Part shown: piece after piece, positions 1 through 8,235 of the stretch
How the letters are laid out: each line of letters begins with the position of its first letter
How positions within the stretch are numbered: position 1 is the first letter of the stretch
NCBI GenBank assembly: GCA_964475205.1
Contig: CAYYVQ010000029.1
Span: forward strand, 1-30,845
DNA length: 30,845 nucleotides
Source of the DNA: CAYSRM01 sp964475205
Lineage (GTDB): Bacteria; Verrucomicrobiota; Kiritimatiellia; UBA8416; CAYSRM01
Reading direction: 5' to 3'
Made by a program: the position numbers and the translations under genes
The notes under the pieces: model-generated
Seen by the model: only the letters and a program-made list of their open reading frames with translations
Database searches by the model: none
Told to the model about the DNA's origin: nothing

Positions 1-93
1 TGGCTGTGCTATGGAACGTTTATGCCGGAGAAGTGTGAGAAATGCGGGTTAGCGCAGGTGGCTACGGCGGGCGGAACACGGAAGGTTCAATGA
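1..93 (+). CDS. 3' end of an unidentified ORF, cut by the window edge
   Basis: Frame 1 is open from the first base to a TGA at 91-93 and would encode the last 30 residues of a protein. The tail contains a CxxC pair (CEKCG), which could bind zinc, but there is too little to name a family. Bases 35-51 match the right end of the family-B palindromic repeat found near 14.4 and 15.0 kb with one mismatch, so part of this reading frame may be repeat sequence rather than a real gene end. Low confidence. Confidence 0.3.
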   Translation, partial: WLCYGTFMPEKCEKCGLAQVATAGGTRKVQ

Positions 94-212
94 TCAATGC
101 GGGTGGAGCGGGAATCAAAAGACCGAAGAGAAAAGAGTCATTTTAAGCTATTGGACGGTGGCAGCATTAAGTAATAGGTTGTAGAGTTGTTGACAGGGAA
201 GAAGGAGAAAAG

Positions 213-1187
213 ATGAAGAAAGCGTTGATAACTGGAATCACTGGGCAAGACGGATCCTATCTTGCAGAATTTCTGCTGGGAAAAGGCTATGAAGTCCACG
301 GCATGGTCCGCCGATCAAGCACGGAAAAATTCGAGCGCATAAGTCATTTCAAACAAAAGCTGAAGCTGAATCAGGCCGACCTTCTGGACCAGTTCTCTCT
401 GGTCAAGCTGATGGAAGAGGTTCAACCGGATGAAATATACAACCTTGCTGCAATGTCGTTCGTGCCCACTTCATGGAACCAGCCCATATTAACAGGGGAA
501 TTCACGGCCATAGGAGTTGCCCGCATGCTGGAAGCCATGCGCAAAGTTTGCCCCGATGCAAAATTTTACCAGGCATCAAGCAGCGAGATGTTTGGAAAAG
601 TGCGCGAGGTTCCCCAGAATGAAAACACTCCCTTTTATCCAAGAAGCCCATACGGTGTTTCCAAGGTCTACGGCCATTACATCACGGTCAACTATCGTGA
701 AAGTTACGATCTCTTCACCGTTTCCGGAATTCTTTTTAATCACGAAAGCCCGAGACGCGGCAGAGAATTCGTTACAAGAAAAATCACTGACGGCGTAGCC
801 CGGATAAAACTGGGGCTTACTGACGAATTGCGGATGGGTAACCTGGACAGCGAACGCGACTGGGGCTTTGCCGGTGATTACGTCAAAGCGATGTGGATGA
901 TGCTCCAGGAGGATAAGCCCGACGACTATATTATCGCTACCGGCCAGGCACAGTCAGTGCGGCAGTTTATCCATACGGCCTTCGACTACGTCGGATTGAA
1001 TCCTGACAAGCATGTGAAAATAGATCCAAAATTTCTGAGACCTGCCGAGGTCGACCACCTTGTCGGCGACGCCTCTAAAGCAAAACGGATCTTAGGATGG
1101 GAGCCGGAAATTGACTTTGAGGGCCTGGTCAAACTTATGGTTGATGCGGACATAGAGAGAGTCAAAAAAGAAATGTCATCAACATAA
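213..1187 (+). CDS. gmd: GDP-mannose 4,6-dehydratase
   Basis: Converts GDP-D-mannose to GDP-4-dehydro-6-deoxy-D-mannose in the cytoplasm, the committed step towards GDP-D-rhamnose, GDP-L-fucose and related 6-deoxy sugars. The 324-residue protein is an extended SDR. The NAD(P)-binding TGITGQDG lies at residues 7-14, SSSEMFG at about 122-128, and the catalytic YxxxK as YGVSK at 147-151 inside the family-specific run RSPYGVSKVYGH. NHESPRRGREFVTRKI is also typical of Gmd. The length is normal for the family. A clear AAGGAG Shine-Dalgarno sits about 6 bases before the ATG. The reductase that uses its product follows 195 bp downstream, so the pathway assignment is supported by context. Confidence 0.95.
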   Translation: MKKALITGITGQDGSYLAEFLLGKGYEVHGMVRRSSTEKFERISHFKQKLKLNQADLLDQFSLVKLMEEVQPDEIYNLAAMSFVPTSWNQPILTGEFTAIGVARMLEAMRKVCPDAKFYQASSSEMFGKVREVPQNENTPFYPRSPYGVSKVYGHYITVNYRESYDLFTVSGILFNHESPRRGREFVTRKITDGVARIKLGLTDELRMGNLDSERDWGFAGDYVKAMWMMLQEDKPDDYIIATGQAQSVRQFIHTAFDYVGLNPDKHVKIDPKFLRPAEVDHLVGDASKAKRILGWEPEIDFEGLVKLMVDADIERVKKEMSST

Positions 1188-1250
1188 TCGTAGACATAAA
1201 CCAGGAAATCCCGTGAGACATGAGATCTCTGAAGGAGAGAATATTCAATA

Positions 1251-1382
1251 ATGAGCACGGAATGTCCAAGAATGAAGGGCGGAAATTATGCGCAATCTGT
1301 TAAGTACAACCGGTTGTGTCGACCTGCTGCCGTGCCGGTTGCGGCCGCGGGGCCGCCCTGGGATACGGAAAGCAGGATGTAG
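1251..1382 (+). CDS. possible small leader ORF, 43 aa
   Basis: An ATG at 1251 opens a 43-codon frame ending in TAG at 1380-1382, directly abutting the ATG of the next gene at 1383. An AAGGAG lies at about 1232-1237, about 13 bases upstream, which is rather far. The product is rich in Ala, Pro and basic residues and resembles no family I know. Its 3' half runs through a GC-rich hairpin (GCGGCC at 1341-1346 and GGCCGC at 1351-1356). It could be a translated leader coupled to rmd, or chance. Confidence 0.25.
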   Translation: MSTECPRMKGGNYAQSVKYNRLCRPAAVPVAAAGPPWDTESRM

Positions 1383-2294
1383 ATGAAGGTACTCATTACA
1401 GGAGCTGCGGGATTTGTAGGCCATTATCTCGCACAGGAACTCTCCAGGGCGGGATGGGAAGTTATTGCCGGCGATATTAGCTTCCCGACCCCTGTCAGGG
1501 AAGCTGCACAGAACCTGGAACTTGACATACTCGACCGATCAAAGCTCAAACAGACATTATCAAGGCACAGTCCTGACGCCTGCGTGCATCTTGCAGGAAA
1601 GACTTTCGCACCTGCAGGCGAACAAGCGCCGGCCGATATGTTCAATGTCAACGTGACCGGCACACTGAATTTGCTCGAAACTCTGCTGGAAAACAAAACC
1701 AAAACACGGTTGCTGACAGTTTCTTCCGCCCATGTGTACGGCAACGGCGAACCCGGCAGAATAATTGACGAATCGGCGCCACACAAACCTGGGACCATGT
1801 ACGCTATATCAAAATCATCAGCAGACATTGCATCTCTTATTTTCGCGCGGCATCACGGTCTCGACGTAATCGTTGCCCGCCCGAACAATCATACCGGACC
1901 CAAACAACCAGATTGCTTCGTCGTTCCTGCTATAGCTCGCCAGATAAAAAAAATGGCGGAAGACGGTTCCGGACAACCTCTTTATATAGGCAATCCGGAG
2001 AGTTCAAGAGACTTCCTGGACGTACGCGATGTAGTAAAAGCCTACAGACTTCTACTGGAAAAGGGCAAAGGCTGCAATGCATACAACATTGCTTCAGGCA
2101 ACCAGATCACCATCGGCAGCCTGGTGGAAAACATATGCGCACAGGCAAACACAAAACCGGAAATCAAAATCGATCCGCAGAAGTTCCGACCCACAGACCA
2201 TTCACCTTTTCTTGACACCACAAAGTTGAAAGAGAACACCGGATGGTCCCCTGGAATTCCCCTGGATCAGACCATTAGGGATATCCTGGCCTGA
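1383..2294 (+). CDS. rmd: GDP-4-dehydro-6-deoxy-D-mannose reductase
   Basis: A 303-residue extended SDR that reduces the Gmd product to GDP-D-rhamnose. The nucleotide-binding GAAGFVG is at residues 7-13, SSAHVYG at 114-120 and the catalytic YAISK at 140-144. The stretch RPNNHTGPKQPDCFVVPAIA and the later RDFLDVRDVVKAY are characteristic of Rmd rather than GDP-fucose synthase, because Rmd-type enzymes lack epimerase activity. Gmd lies just upstream, so the substrate is made next door. The ribosome site is weak (AGGA about 5 bases before the ATG), and the preceding small ORF stops immediately before the start, so coupling is possible. The stop overlaps the next start by one base. I cannot fully exclude another NDP-sugar reductase or epimerase. 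Confidence 0.85.
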   Translation: MKVLITGAAGFVGHYLAQELSRAGWEVIAGDISFPTPVREAAQNLELDILDRSKLKQTLSRHSPDACVHLAGKTFAPAGEQAPADMFNVNVTGTLNLLETLLENKTKTRLLTVSSAHVYGNGEPGRIIDESAPHKPGTMYAISKSSADIASLIFARHHGLDVIVARPNNHTGPKQPDCFVVPAIARQIKKMAEDGSGQPLYIGNPESSRDFLDVRDVVKAYRLLLEKGKGCNAYNIASGNQITIGSLVENICAQANTKPEIKIDPQKFRPTDHSPFLDTTKLKENTGWSPGIPLDQTIRDILA

Positions 2295-3592
2295 TGAAAC
2301 AAAAAAAGAAAAATCTTCTGGGTTCATTGATGCGACTGGGCATCGGTGTTGGGATTGTTCTTTTCCTTGTCCACAACATTAACAGGGGTTCGAAAATCGT
2401 GCAATTCGAGACGGGGCCGGTCCATGCGCCCAGAGATTCGATATACACCAATACTGTAACTGCCGGACAATACTTCACTGTGCTCGAAAAAAGGGTGAAA
2501 GATGAAGGCGTTAGAATGCTTCTTTCCGCCGAAGGTTCCGAAGAAATCAGCGAAACCGGAACGCTGGCTTTGCACAAGGGAGAGGGCCCGGAAAAGCTTC
2601 AATGGAAAAGCAGAGAAATTTCCTACGGCGGCATCAACCTTTTGAAAAGATCTTTTCTTATTGCGGGTAGCCGGTGGATATTCCTTGCGGGCTCGGTAAC
2701 GTGTTTCCTTGTATGCCTCGCAGCATGCGGATTGCGCTGGAAGATGATACTGAAACAACAGGGCCTGGATCTCGGGTTCGGCAAGGTCATGTCTATCCTG
2801 TTTGTAGGACACTTCTTCAATGCTTTCATGTTCGGCGCCACCGGAGGGGACGTGGTAAAGGCTTTTTACACAGCCAGGGAAACCGGCCACAAGAAAACTG
2901 AAGCCGTCTCTACCGTCTTTATCGACAGGCTTATAGGCCTGATAGCGCTTGTTAGTCTGACCCTGGGGGTAATGCTGATCCGGTTCCGGTTCTATCTTTC
3001 GACTCCGGAAACAAGGTATGTATTCTTCTTTCTCTGCACGGTAAGCGGCATAGGTCTAGCCGGATTCCTGACAATGGTGTTTACCAGGAGGCTGCTTGAA
3101 AAAATCGGTTTTTTCAATTTTCTTTCCAGTTTCAAGGTCGGAACTGCAATGCTCAAAGCATATACCGCCCTTTATGAATCGCTGACCCAGACCGGCCTGT
3201 TCGTCAAAACTTTTGGAATGTCGCTGCTTAATCATGTGATGCTGCTGGTTGCCATGTACCTGCTTGGACGGGCGGTTCTGGCTGATTTATCCTTTGTTGA
3301 TACCCTGTCCCTTGGTCCGACCATCAACGCTATAGGTTCTATCCCCGCAACTCCAGGCGGACTGGGACTTCGCGAATATGCAGCTGTAACGTATTTCGGA
3401 GTAATAGGTATCGCCGCAACAAAGGCTTTGACAATCTCGCTGCTGGTTTATGCCACCATGCTGTTCTGGAGCATTGTGGGCGGCTTCGTATTTCTCGGCT
3501 ACAGCTCCACCCCGCTTGAGGATATCGCAGAATCCGAAGAGGAAGAGGAGAACTCTGAACATAAAGAAGATAACGTCCAGGGCAAAATGTAA
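2294..3592 (+). CDS. LPG-synthase-TM-type (UPF0104/AglD-like) membrane protein
   Basis: A 432-residue polytopic inner-membrane protein of the lysylphosphatidylglycerol-synthase transmembrane family (PF03706). The hallmarks are GGDVVKAFYTAR followed by STVFIDRLIGLIAL at about 195-230, and PATPGGLGLREYAA near 355-370. There is one N-terminal helix (about 10-25), then a soluble insert of roughly 90 residues, then about seven more helices, and a very acidic tail (EESEEEEENSEH). Family members are linked to lipid-carrier or glycan transfer and transport, without a single established reaction. The ATG overlaps the rmd stop (TGATG), so it is translationally coupled to sugar-nucleotide genes and probably serves the same glycan. 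The N-terminal soluble insert is longer than I would expect. Confidence 0.85.
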   Translation: MKQKKKNLLGSLMRLGIGVGIVLFLVHNINRGSKIVQFETGPVHAPRDSIYTNTVTAGQYFTVLEKRVKDEGVRMLLSAEGSEEISETGTLALHKGEGPEKLQWKSREISYGGINLLKRSFLIAGSRWIFLAGSVTCFLVCLAACGLRWKMILKQQGLDLGFGKVMSILFVGHFFNAFMFGATGGDVVKAFYTARETGHKKTEAVSTVFIDRLIGLIALVSLTLGVMLIRFRFYLSTPETRYVFFFLCTVSGIGLAGFLTMVFTRRLLEKIGFFNFLSSFKVGTAMLKAYTALYESLTQTGLFVKTFGMSLLNHVMLLVAMYLLGRAVLADLSFVDTLSLGPTINAIGSIPATPGGLGLREYAAVTYFGVIGIAATKALTISLLVYATMLFWSIVGGFVFLGYSSTPLEDIAESEEEEENSEHKEDNVQGKM

Positions 3593-3631
3593 ATCCCTGA
3601 TCCTAAATCGTAATCGTGTAAGAAATTCGGT

Positions 3632-4927
3632 CTAAACGCGTAGCTTGTCTGCAACTCTCCCGGCCAGTCCGGGCAGGGCCGGATCTCGGGCGCCCATGAT
3701 AAGAACAACGTCTCCGGGTCGAGCTTCGGATGCAAGAACATCAGGAAGATCTTCAAGAGTATCAACTGTCGCCGCGTTAATATTCCGGTCACGTAACAAC
3801 CCGGCCAGCACATCAGAGTCTTCTTCGGCTCCGGCCGTGCCGCCGGCATAATAAACAGGCAGCAGGTATAACCGGTCATCTTTCCCGCACAAACGGCTGA
3901 ACAATTTGACAAGATCCTCACGCATTGACCGAAGCGGACCGAAACCGTGCGGACGCCATACGGCAAGCACACGGCGGCAATATGGAGCTACAGCGTTCCA
4001 TGCCGCTTCGATTTTGGCAGGGTTATGAGCGAAATCATCGATAACAACAATTCCCCTGCATCTACCAGCCACTTCCATGCGCCGATGAACACCGGGAAAG
4101 TTAGACATGGCTTCGGCCGAAGCAACAACTTCAACGCCGATCATAAGACACAAGCTAACGGCAAGACACGCGTTGTAGACATTGTGAAGGCCTGGACAAG
4201 GCAATTTAAACCTGCAGTCTCTGTATGTGAACTCGCTGCAATCCGCGGTCAATACAAGATCGTCAAACAGATCATGATCCATCCATCTGCCATCGACCAC
4301 CGGCCCTGTCACCATGCTCTTAAAACGGTCAAAAAGCTCATTGGTCTGTTCGAGATCAAAATGATCCCTGGACGCATTCGTGATAACCCCGCAACTCGGC
4401 TGAAATCGTAACAACGATCTGTCGCTTTCATCAAGTTCTACAACCCAGACGCCGCCGGAACCTCTTCTAACGTTCCCCGCCCGGCCCGGGCCTGCCCATG
4501 CTTTCACAATTCCGCCGTTAATAACCCACGGATCCCTGCCGCTTTGCTCCAGAATCCAGCCTATCATGGCAGTAACAGTGGTTTTGCCCGATGTCCCGGT
4601 AATACCCACCAGTTTTCGGCCTTCAAGCAGCCGCGCAAGACATTCGGCCCGATGCTCGACAGGAACATCCCTGATTCTCGCCTCCAGCAAATCCGGGTTA
4701 TCCGGTTCAATGGCCGTGCTGCATACTGCTACAGAGGCGTCTCGAACCCCCGTGCCGTCCTGCGGCACAAGTTCAATGCCCGCCTCCTCTATGATACGGG
4801 CAATCTCAGGCATTCTCCGCCGGCCCAAATACCGGTCCGACCCGCTTACGTCCGCACCTTCGCATTTGAGCGCCTGCGCAAGAGCGCTCATTCCGCTGCC
4901 AAGTATTCCAACCAGGTGGTATCTCAT
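3632..4927 (-). CDS. MurC/Mpl-like Mur ligase family protein
   Basis: An ATP-dependent amide ligase of the Mur superfamily, 431 residues. The N-terminal Rossmann-type domain starts with GILGSGMSALAQAL (MurC-like), the P-loop is GITGTSGKTT at about 109-118, and ELDESDRSLL and ITNASRDHFD match the central-domain signatures. The family motif DDYAHHP appears as DDFAHNP, with His replaced by Asn. The protein is somewhat shorter than typical MurC (about 450-490), and the C-terminal domain carries WRPHGFGPLRSM instead of the usual QPHRYTRT. It may therefore be a MurC paralogue, an Mpl-like recycling ligase, or a ligase with a different substrate. It is the last gene of an operon with two pterin-type enzymes, 27 bp after folB. 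The ribosome site is weak. Confidence 0.7.
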   Translation of the reverse strand: MRYHLVGILGSGMSALAQALKCEGADVSGSDRYLGRRRMPEIARIIEEAGIELVPQDGTGVRDASVAVCSTAIEPDNPDLLEARIRDVPVEHRAECLARLLEGRKLVGITGTSGKTTVTAMIGWILEQSGRDPWVINGGIVKAWAGPGRAGNVRRGSGGVWVVELDESDRSLLRFQPSCGVITNASRDHFDLEQTNELFDRFKSMVTGPVVDGRWMDHDLFDDLVLTADCSEFTYRDCRFKLPCPGLHNVYNACLAVSLCLMIGVEVVASAEAMSNFPGVHRRMEVAGRCRGIVVIDDFAHNPAKIEAAWNAVAPYCRRVLAVWRPHGFGPLRSMREDLVKLFSRLCGKDDRLYLLPVYYAGGTAGAEEDSDVLAGLLRDRNINAATVDTLEDLPDVLASEARPGDVVLIMGARDPALPGLAGRVADKLRV

Positions 4928-4954
4928 AGGTTCTTTGCGTGGAGGAGCTCGGCC

Positions 4955-5305
4955 CTATTTTCCGCGCGTGATTTGCACCGCAACGCTCGCGGCCTTTGAC
5001 AATGCTCCAGGCTTGTCAACAGTCACCTTCACGGTCTTGACCATTTGATTCTGCAACGACAAATGAGCAAGCCGGTCTGCGAGGCGTTCAATAAGCATGT
5101 ACTGACTAGATTCAATGTGACGCACAAGCGCTTTCTTAAGCGTCCTGTAATTTAGAGTATCACCCAGATGATCGGTTGTTCCGGAGCGGGAAAGATCGCA
5201 TTCCAGCTCAAGGTTCACCACAACCTTCTGCTTATTATCCCTTTCTTCGGGCTTGGTGCCGATTATACAATCAACTTCAAGGTCCCTGATGAAAATTTTA
5301 TCCAT
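4955..5305 (-). CDS. FolB/FolX-like dihydroneopterin aldolase or epimerase
   Basis: A 116-residue member of the dihydroneopterin aldolase / dihydroneopterin-triphosphate epimerase family, which forms ring-shaped oligomers in the cytoplasm. Visible family features are IIGTKPEERDNKQKVVVNLEL with the substrate-binding Glu, LNYRTLKK, LIERLAD and VTVDKPGAL with the catalytic-position Lys. I chose the ATG at 5305 because AAAGG lies 8 bases upstream. A GTG three codons earlier (5314) would overlap the upstream stop but sits directly on the Shine-Dalgarno. The preceding gene is a pteridine-reductase-like SDR ending 5 bp before. In some bacteria FolX and FolM act together in tetrahydromonapterin synthesis, so FolX activity is as likely as FolB. 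Confidence 0.85.
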   Translation of the reverse strand: MDKIFIRDLEVDCIIGTKPEERDNKQKVVVNLELECDLSRSGTTDHLGDTLNYRTLKKALVRHIESSQYMLIERLADRLAHLSLQNQMVKTVKVTVDKPGALSKAASVAVQITRGK

Positions 5306-5310
5306 TTCCT

Positions 5311-6057
5311 TCACCTTTCCCCTGCGTTCAAATGCCCGCCGGAATCTACATACAATATCTGTCCGGTTAGATAATCCGCCTTTGCCGTGAAAACCACAGC
5401 CTCGGCAACATCTTCAACACTACATTTATACGGCGTTAGCGGCAATGCCTTTCCTGCAGATGGAGAGATGTTAACCAAAGATGGCTCTAGTATATTCCCC
5501 GGCGCAACACCATTGACCCTTATCAGAGGAGCAAGTTCCACGGCCAGATCAAGAGTCGCTGCAGCCAGGGCCTTCTTGGAAACAAGATATGCCAGGCATC
5601 CTGGCTCGTGGCCGGAGATCCTGGTATCCAGTAGATTCACAACACTGGCGCAGGGACTTTTAGAATCTGCATCAAACGACTGCGCCGCAAATTCCCTGCA
5701 GAGAATTACCGGGGCCGAAAGGTTGGGATCAAGCTCCCCTGTCATCCTGTCCAGGGTGGTCTGTTGCAGCGGATCTCTGTGATATACTGAAGCATTGTTC
5801 ACAAGGATATTCACCGGACCGCATTCGTTCACAGCTCGGGCAAAAACATCAACGCATCCGCGTTCCGAAGAAAGATCCCCCTGGACAACAAATGTACTGT
5901 CGCTGCCAAGTTCACGGGCCAGTTCTTCGGCCTCTTTTCCCGAACTCCGGTAATGGATAACAACTCTGCAACCCGCCCCGCGGAGCGCCTTAACAATGCC
6001 ACGCCCGATCCTGCGAGCGCCGCCTGTAACCATTGCTGTTGAATCATTAAGGTTCAT
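5311..6057 (-). CDS. SDR family oxidoreductase, pteridine reductase/FolM-like
   Basis: A 248-residue classical short-chain dehydrogenase/reductase. The cofactor motif is TGGARRIG at about 11-18, which fits the TGxxxRxG form typical of pteridine reductases (PTR1, FolM) rather than the common TGxxxGxG. RSS in IHYRSSGKEAEEL suggests NADPH preference. NNAS is present, and the catalytic Tyr-Lys pair appears as YLVSK. The likely reaction is NADPH-dependent reduction of a dihydropterin or dihydromonapterin. The pterin aldolase homologue just downstream supports this. It is the first gene of a three-gene operon and is divergent from the NfeD gene, with only 63 bp between the two starts, so the promoters must overlap or lie back to back. 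An AGGTG about 8 bases before the ATG is the best ribosome site. Confidence 0.8.
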   Translation of the reverse strand: MNLNDSTAMVTGGARRIGRGIVKALRGAGCRVVIHYRSSGKEAEELARELGSDSTFVVQGDLSSERGCVDVFARAVNECGPVNILVNNASVYHRDPLQQTTLDRMTGELDPNLSAPVILCREFAAQSFDADSKSPCASVVNLLDTRISGHEPGCLAYLVSKKALAAATLDLAVELAPLIRVNGVAPGNILEPSLVNISPSAGKALPLTPYKCSVEDVAEAVVFTAKADYLTGQILYVDSGGHLNAGER

Positions 6058-6120
6058 TTAATTGACACCTGTTGTTATAATTTCTGGATTTCAAAGACTA
6101 CATACACCATAATCGAGCAC

Positions 6121-7533
6121 ATGAAAAGCATACTTCCGATCCTTTTCGGTATAATGTTGCTGCTTGCCTTCGTGCCCTGCACATCGCATGCAGGCAAACA
6201 AGACAACGCCACAACATTTATCATACCGGTCAAAGGCCCTATAGAACGGGGCCTTCTGTATACCGTGCGCAGGGGGATGGCGGAGGCCGACGCAAAAGAT
6301 GCAAGCGCGGTGATCTTCCATATGAACACCCCTGGGGGATCGGTTGTCGTCACAGAAAAAATTATCCGGATGATGATCGACCTTCCGCGTGATATCGAGA
6401 CGTATACATTTGTTGACAAAGACGCATTGTCGGCAGGAGCGCTGATTTCACTTTCTACTGAGAACATATATATGGCGCCCGGAAGCAGGATCGGAGCCAG
6501 CGCAATAGTCACAGCAACAGGAGACATACCCGAAGGAGATATGAAAGAAAAATACGTCTCTGCAACCCTCGCCCTTGTTCGTTCCGCCGCTGTGAGAAAC
6601 GGACATGATCCTGACATCGCAGCGGCAATGATGCGCAAGGAATACGAATACAAGATTGGAGAAGAGGTTATATGCCCGGCAGGCAAACTCCTCACACTGA
6701 CTTCCAGCGAAGCTACAAGGCCCGTAGAACGCAACGGCGCCAATGAGACACTTCTGGCCAAAGGTACCGTTGAAGACCTGCCCGGCTTGCTCAAAGAGAT
6801 AGGCAGAGAAGGAAGCACAGTAGTAATGCTTGAAGCAACATGGGCTGAAAACCTGGCTCGACGGATCGAAATGCTTGGCGCGCTTTTTCTTATTGGCGGA
6901 CTGCTTGGAATCTACGTCGAGATCAAGACTCCGGGGCTGGGGTTACCCGGGTTGCTGGGCATTATCTGCCTGGCCATCTTTTTCTGGGGACACAACGTGG
7001 CCGGTCTTGCCGGACTTGAAGAAATACTTCTTTTTGTGCTTGGACTGCTTCTGCTCGTCCTGGAGATATTTGTCATACCGGGCTTCGGCATAGCAGGCAT
7101 CAGCGGCCTTGTTCTTATGACGGCCTCTCTTCTTTTTTCAATGGTAGAGCATTACCCCGGAAATTCATGGTTGGAAATACCGCCGGATCAGATGCAGTCG
7201 GCAATAGTGTCTGTGGGCAGCGCGCTGGCCGGCAGCGTTATACTTATGGCCATTCTGGCTCGATATATCCCAAAAGCTCACATGTTCAGCCCTGTTTTTC
7301 TTCAGTCATCAGTGTCAAAAGAAGAAGGCTATACCGCCTCCGAAGATACCCCTGAACTTATTGGAGCAAAAGGCTTCGCAGTCACGCAACTTCGCCCTGC
7401 AGGCATAGGCAGCTTTGAAGACAGACGCCTGAACGTTGTAGCAAGGGGCGCTTTTATCGAAAAAGGACAACCGATTATTATTGCTGAAACCTATGGAAAC
7501 CGTATAGTTGTAGATGAAATAAGACAATCGTAA
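6121..7533 (+). CDS. NfeD1b-type membrane-bound ClpP-class serine protease
   Basis: A 470-residue long-form NfeD protein. A signal peptide covers about residues 1-24 and is followed by a crotonase/ClpP-fold protease domain. The catalytic Ser is in DALSAGALIS (about S104), and the dyad Lys is probably in MKEKYVSATL (about K142/K144). Four to five membrane helices follow (about 245-325 and 360-385). A C-terminal OB-fold NfeD domain (about 405-470) contains the GxxGxAxTxLRPxG pattern. The protease faces the outside of the cytoplasmic membrane. The archaeal homologue cleaves the C-terminus of stomatin, which fits the downstream SPFH-domain FloA. No clear Shine-Dalgarno is visible before the ATG. 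The order nfeD-long, nfeD-short, floA is a recurrent bacterial arrangement. Confidence 0.92.
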   Translation: MKSILPILFGIMLLLAFVPCTSHAGKQDNATTFIIPVKGPIERGLLYTVRRGMAEADAKDASAVIFHMNTPGGSVVVTEKIIRMMIDLPRDIETYTFVDKDALSAGALISLSTENIYMAPGSRIGASAIVTATGDIPEGDMKEKYVSATLALVRSAAVRNGHDPDIAAAMMRKEYEYKIGEEVICPAGKLLTLTSSEATRPVERNGANETLLAKGTVEDLPGLLKEIGREGSTVVMLEATWAENLARRIEMLGALFLIGGLLGIYVEIKTPGLGLPGLLGIICLAIFFWGHNVAGLAGLEEILLFVLGLLLLVLEIFVIPGFGIAGISGLVLMTASLLFSMVEHYPGNSWLEIPPDQMQSAIVSVGSALAGSVILMAILARYIPKAHMFSPVFLQSSVSKEEGYTASEDTPELIGAKGFAVTQLRPAGIGSFEDRRLNVVARGAFIEKGQPIIIAETYGNRIVVDEIRQS

Positions 7534-7652
7534 CGGTGCGCCCTCGCATATAAGGAAAGTTTCCAATACGTGGAAGCGAGTTAGCCAGAGCAAATAATTC
7601 ATCGAACAGCCAACTGAGGCAAATATAATGTCGCTCTACCGGGGCACAAGCT

Positions 7653-7677
7653 GCCTGCACACAAATTTTTTGCAGGC
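7653..7677. repeat. short hairpin between the two NfeD genes
   Basis: GCCTGCA at 7653-7659 and TGCAGGC at 7671-7677 form a perfect 7-bp stem around an A/T-rich loop in the 195-bp spacer. No T-tract follows, so it is not a classical intrinsic terminator. It might affect mRNA stability or processing between the two genes. Confidence 0.5.
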
Positions 7678-7728
7678 TTAAACAAAAGACCGCCAGGGTC
7701 AAAGTGATGGAGGCATGGTCACAAAAAG

Positions 7729-8217
7729 ATGGAATCACTGGATCAAATATTTTTTTTATTGTTATTGGGCGGCCTGGTATTCGTCGGCGCAGAGATTTTC
7801 GTTCCTGGTGGTTTTCTGGGCACAATCGGCGGCTTTTCACTGATCGGCGCTATTGTTATAGCCTATATCGCTTTTAACACGACTATCGCAAGCTATATTA
7901 CCCTGGGTATAATGGCTCTTACAGCCCTGGCCATTTATGCCTGGAGCAAATATTTTCCAAAAACCTTCATCGGGAAGAAAATGTTTATATCCGACAGCCT
8001 GAAAGATTACCGCGGAATAGAAGACGGCCTTGATAAACTCATCGGGAAAGAAGGCACTGCCATGTCAGATCTGCGCCCCGGCGGATTCGCCTTGATAGAC
8101 GGCAAAAGGATTGACGTCGTGACCCAGGGCGAAATGATTAACAAAAACGAGACAATAAGAGTTCTGGACACACAATCCAATAGGGTTATAGTGACCAGAG
8201 TTCAATCGAATAACTAA
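7729..8217 (+). CDS. short NfeD family protein
   Basis: A 162-residue NfeD protein lacking the protease domain. Three membrane helices occupy about residues 6-24, 27-47 and 52-70. A C-terminal OB-fold domain (about 100-158) shows LIGKEGTAMSDLRPGGFALIDGKRIDVV, the standard NfeD C-terminal signature. Such proteins sit beside FloA/flotillin genes and are thought to act with them in membrane microdomain organisation. The ATG is preceded by GGAGG at a long spacing (about 15 bases), so the start could be slightly wrong, but the first helix begins correctly from here. It lies 18 bp upstream of floA and is clearly in the same operon. Confidence 0.92.
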   Translation: MESLDQIFFLLLLGGLVFVGAEIFVPGGFLGTIGGFSLIGAIVIAYIAFNTTIASYITLGIMALTALAIYAWSKYFPKTFIGKKMFISDSLKDYRGIEDGLDKLIGKEGTAMSDLRPGGFALIDGKRIDVVTQGEMINKNETIRVLDTQSNRVIVTRVQSNN

Positions 8218-8235
8218 CACAGAAAGGAAACTGCC

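Noticed and set aside
180..212. TTGACA promoter box just before gmd
   Set aside because: The TTGACA near 189 is too close to the start codon to leave room for a -10 element and a leader, and no -10 match follows.
6075..6818. A minus-strand open frame opposite the NfeD protease
   Set aside because: It is a shadow of a well-supported coding sequence and has a low-complexity Ser/Ile-rich product.
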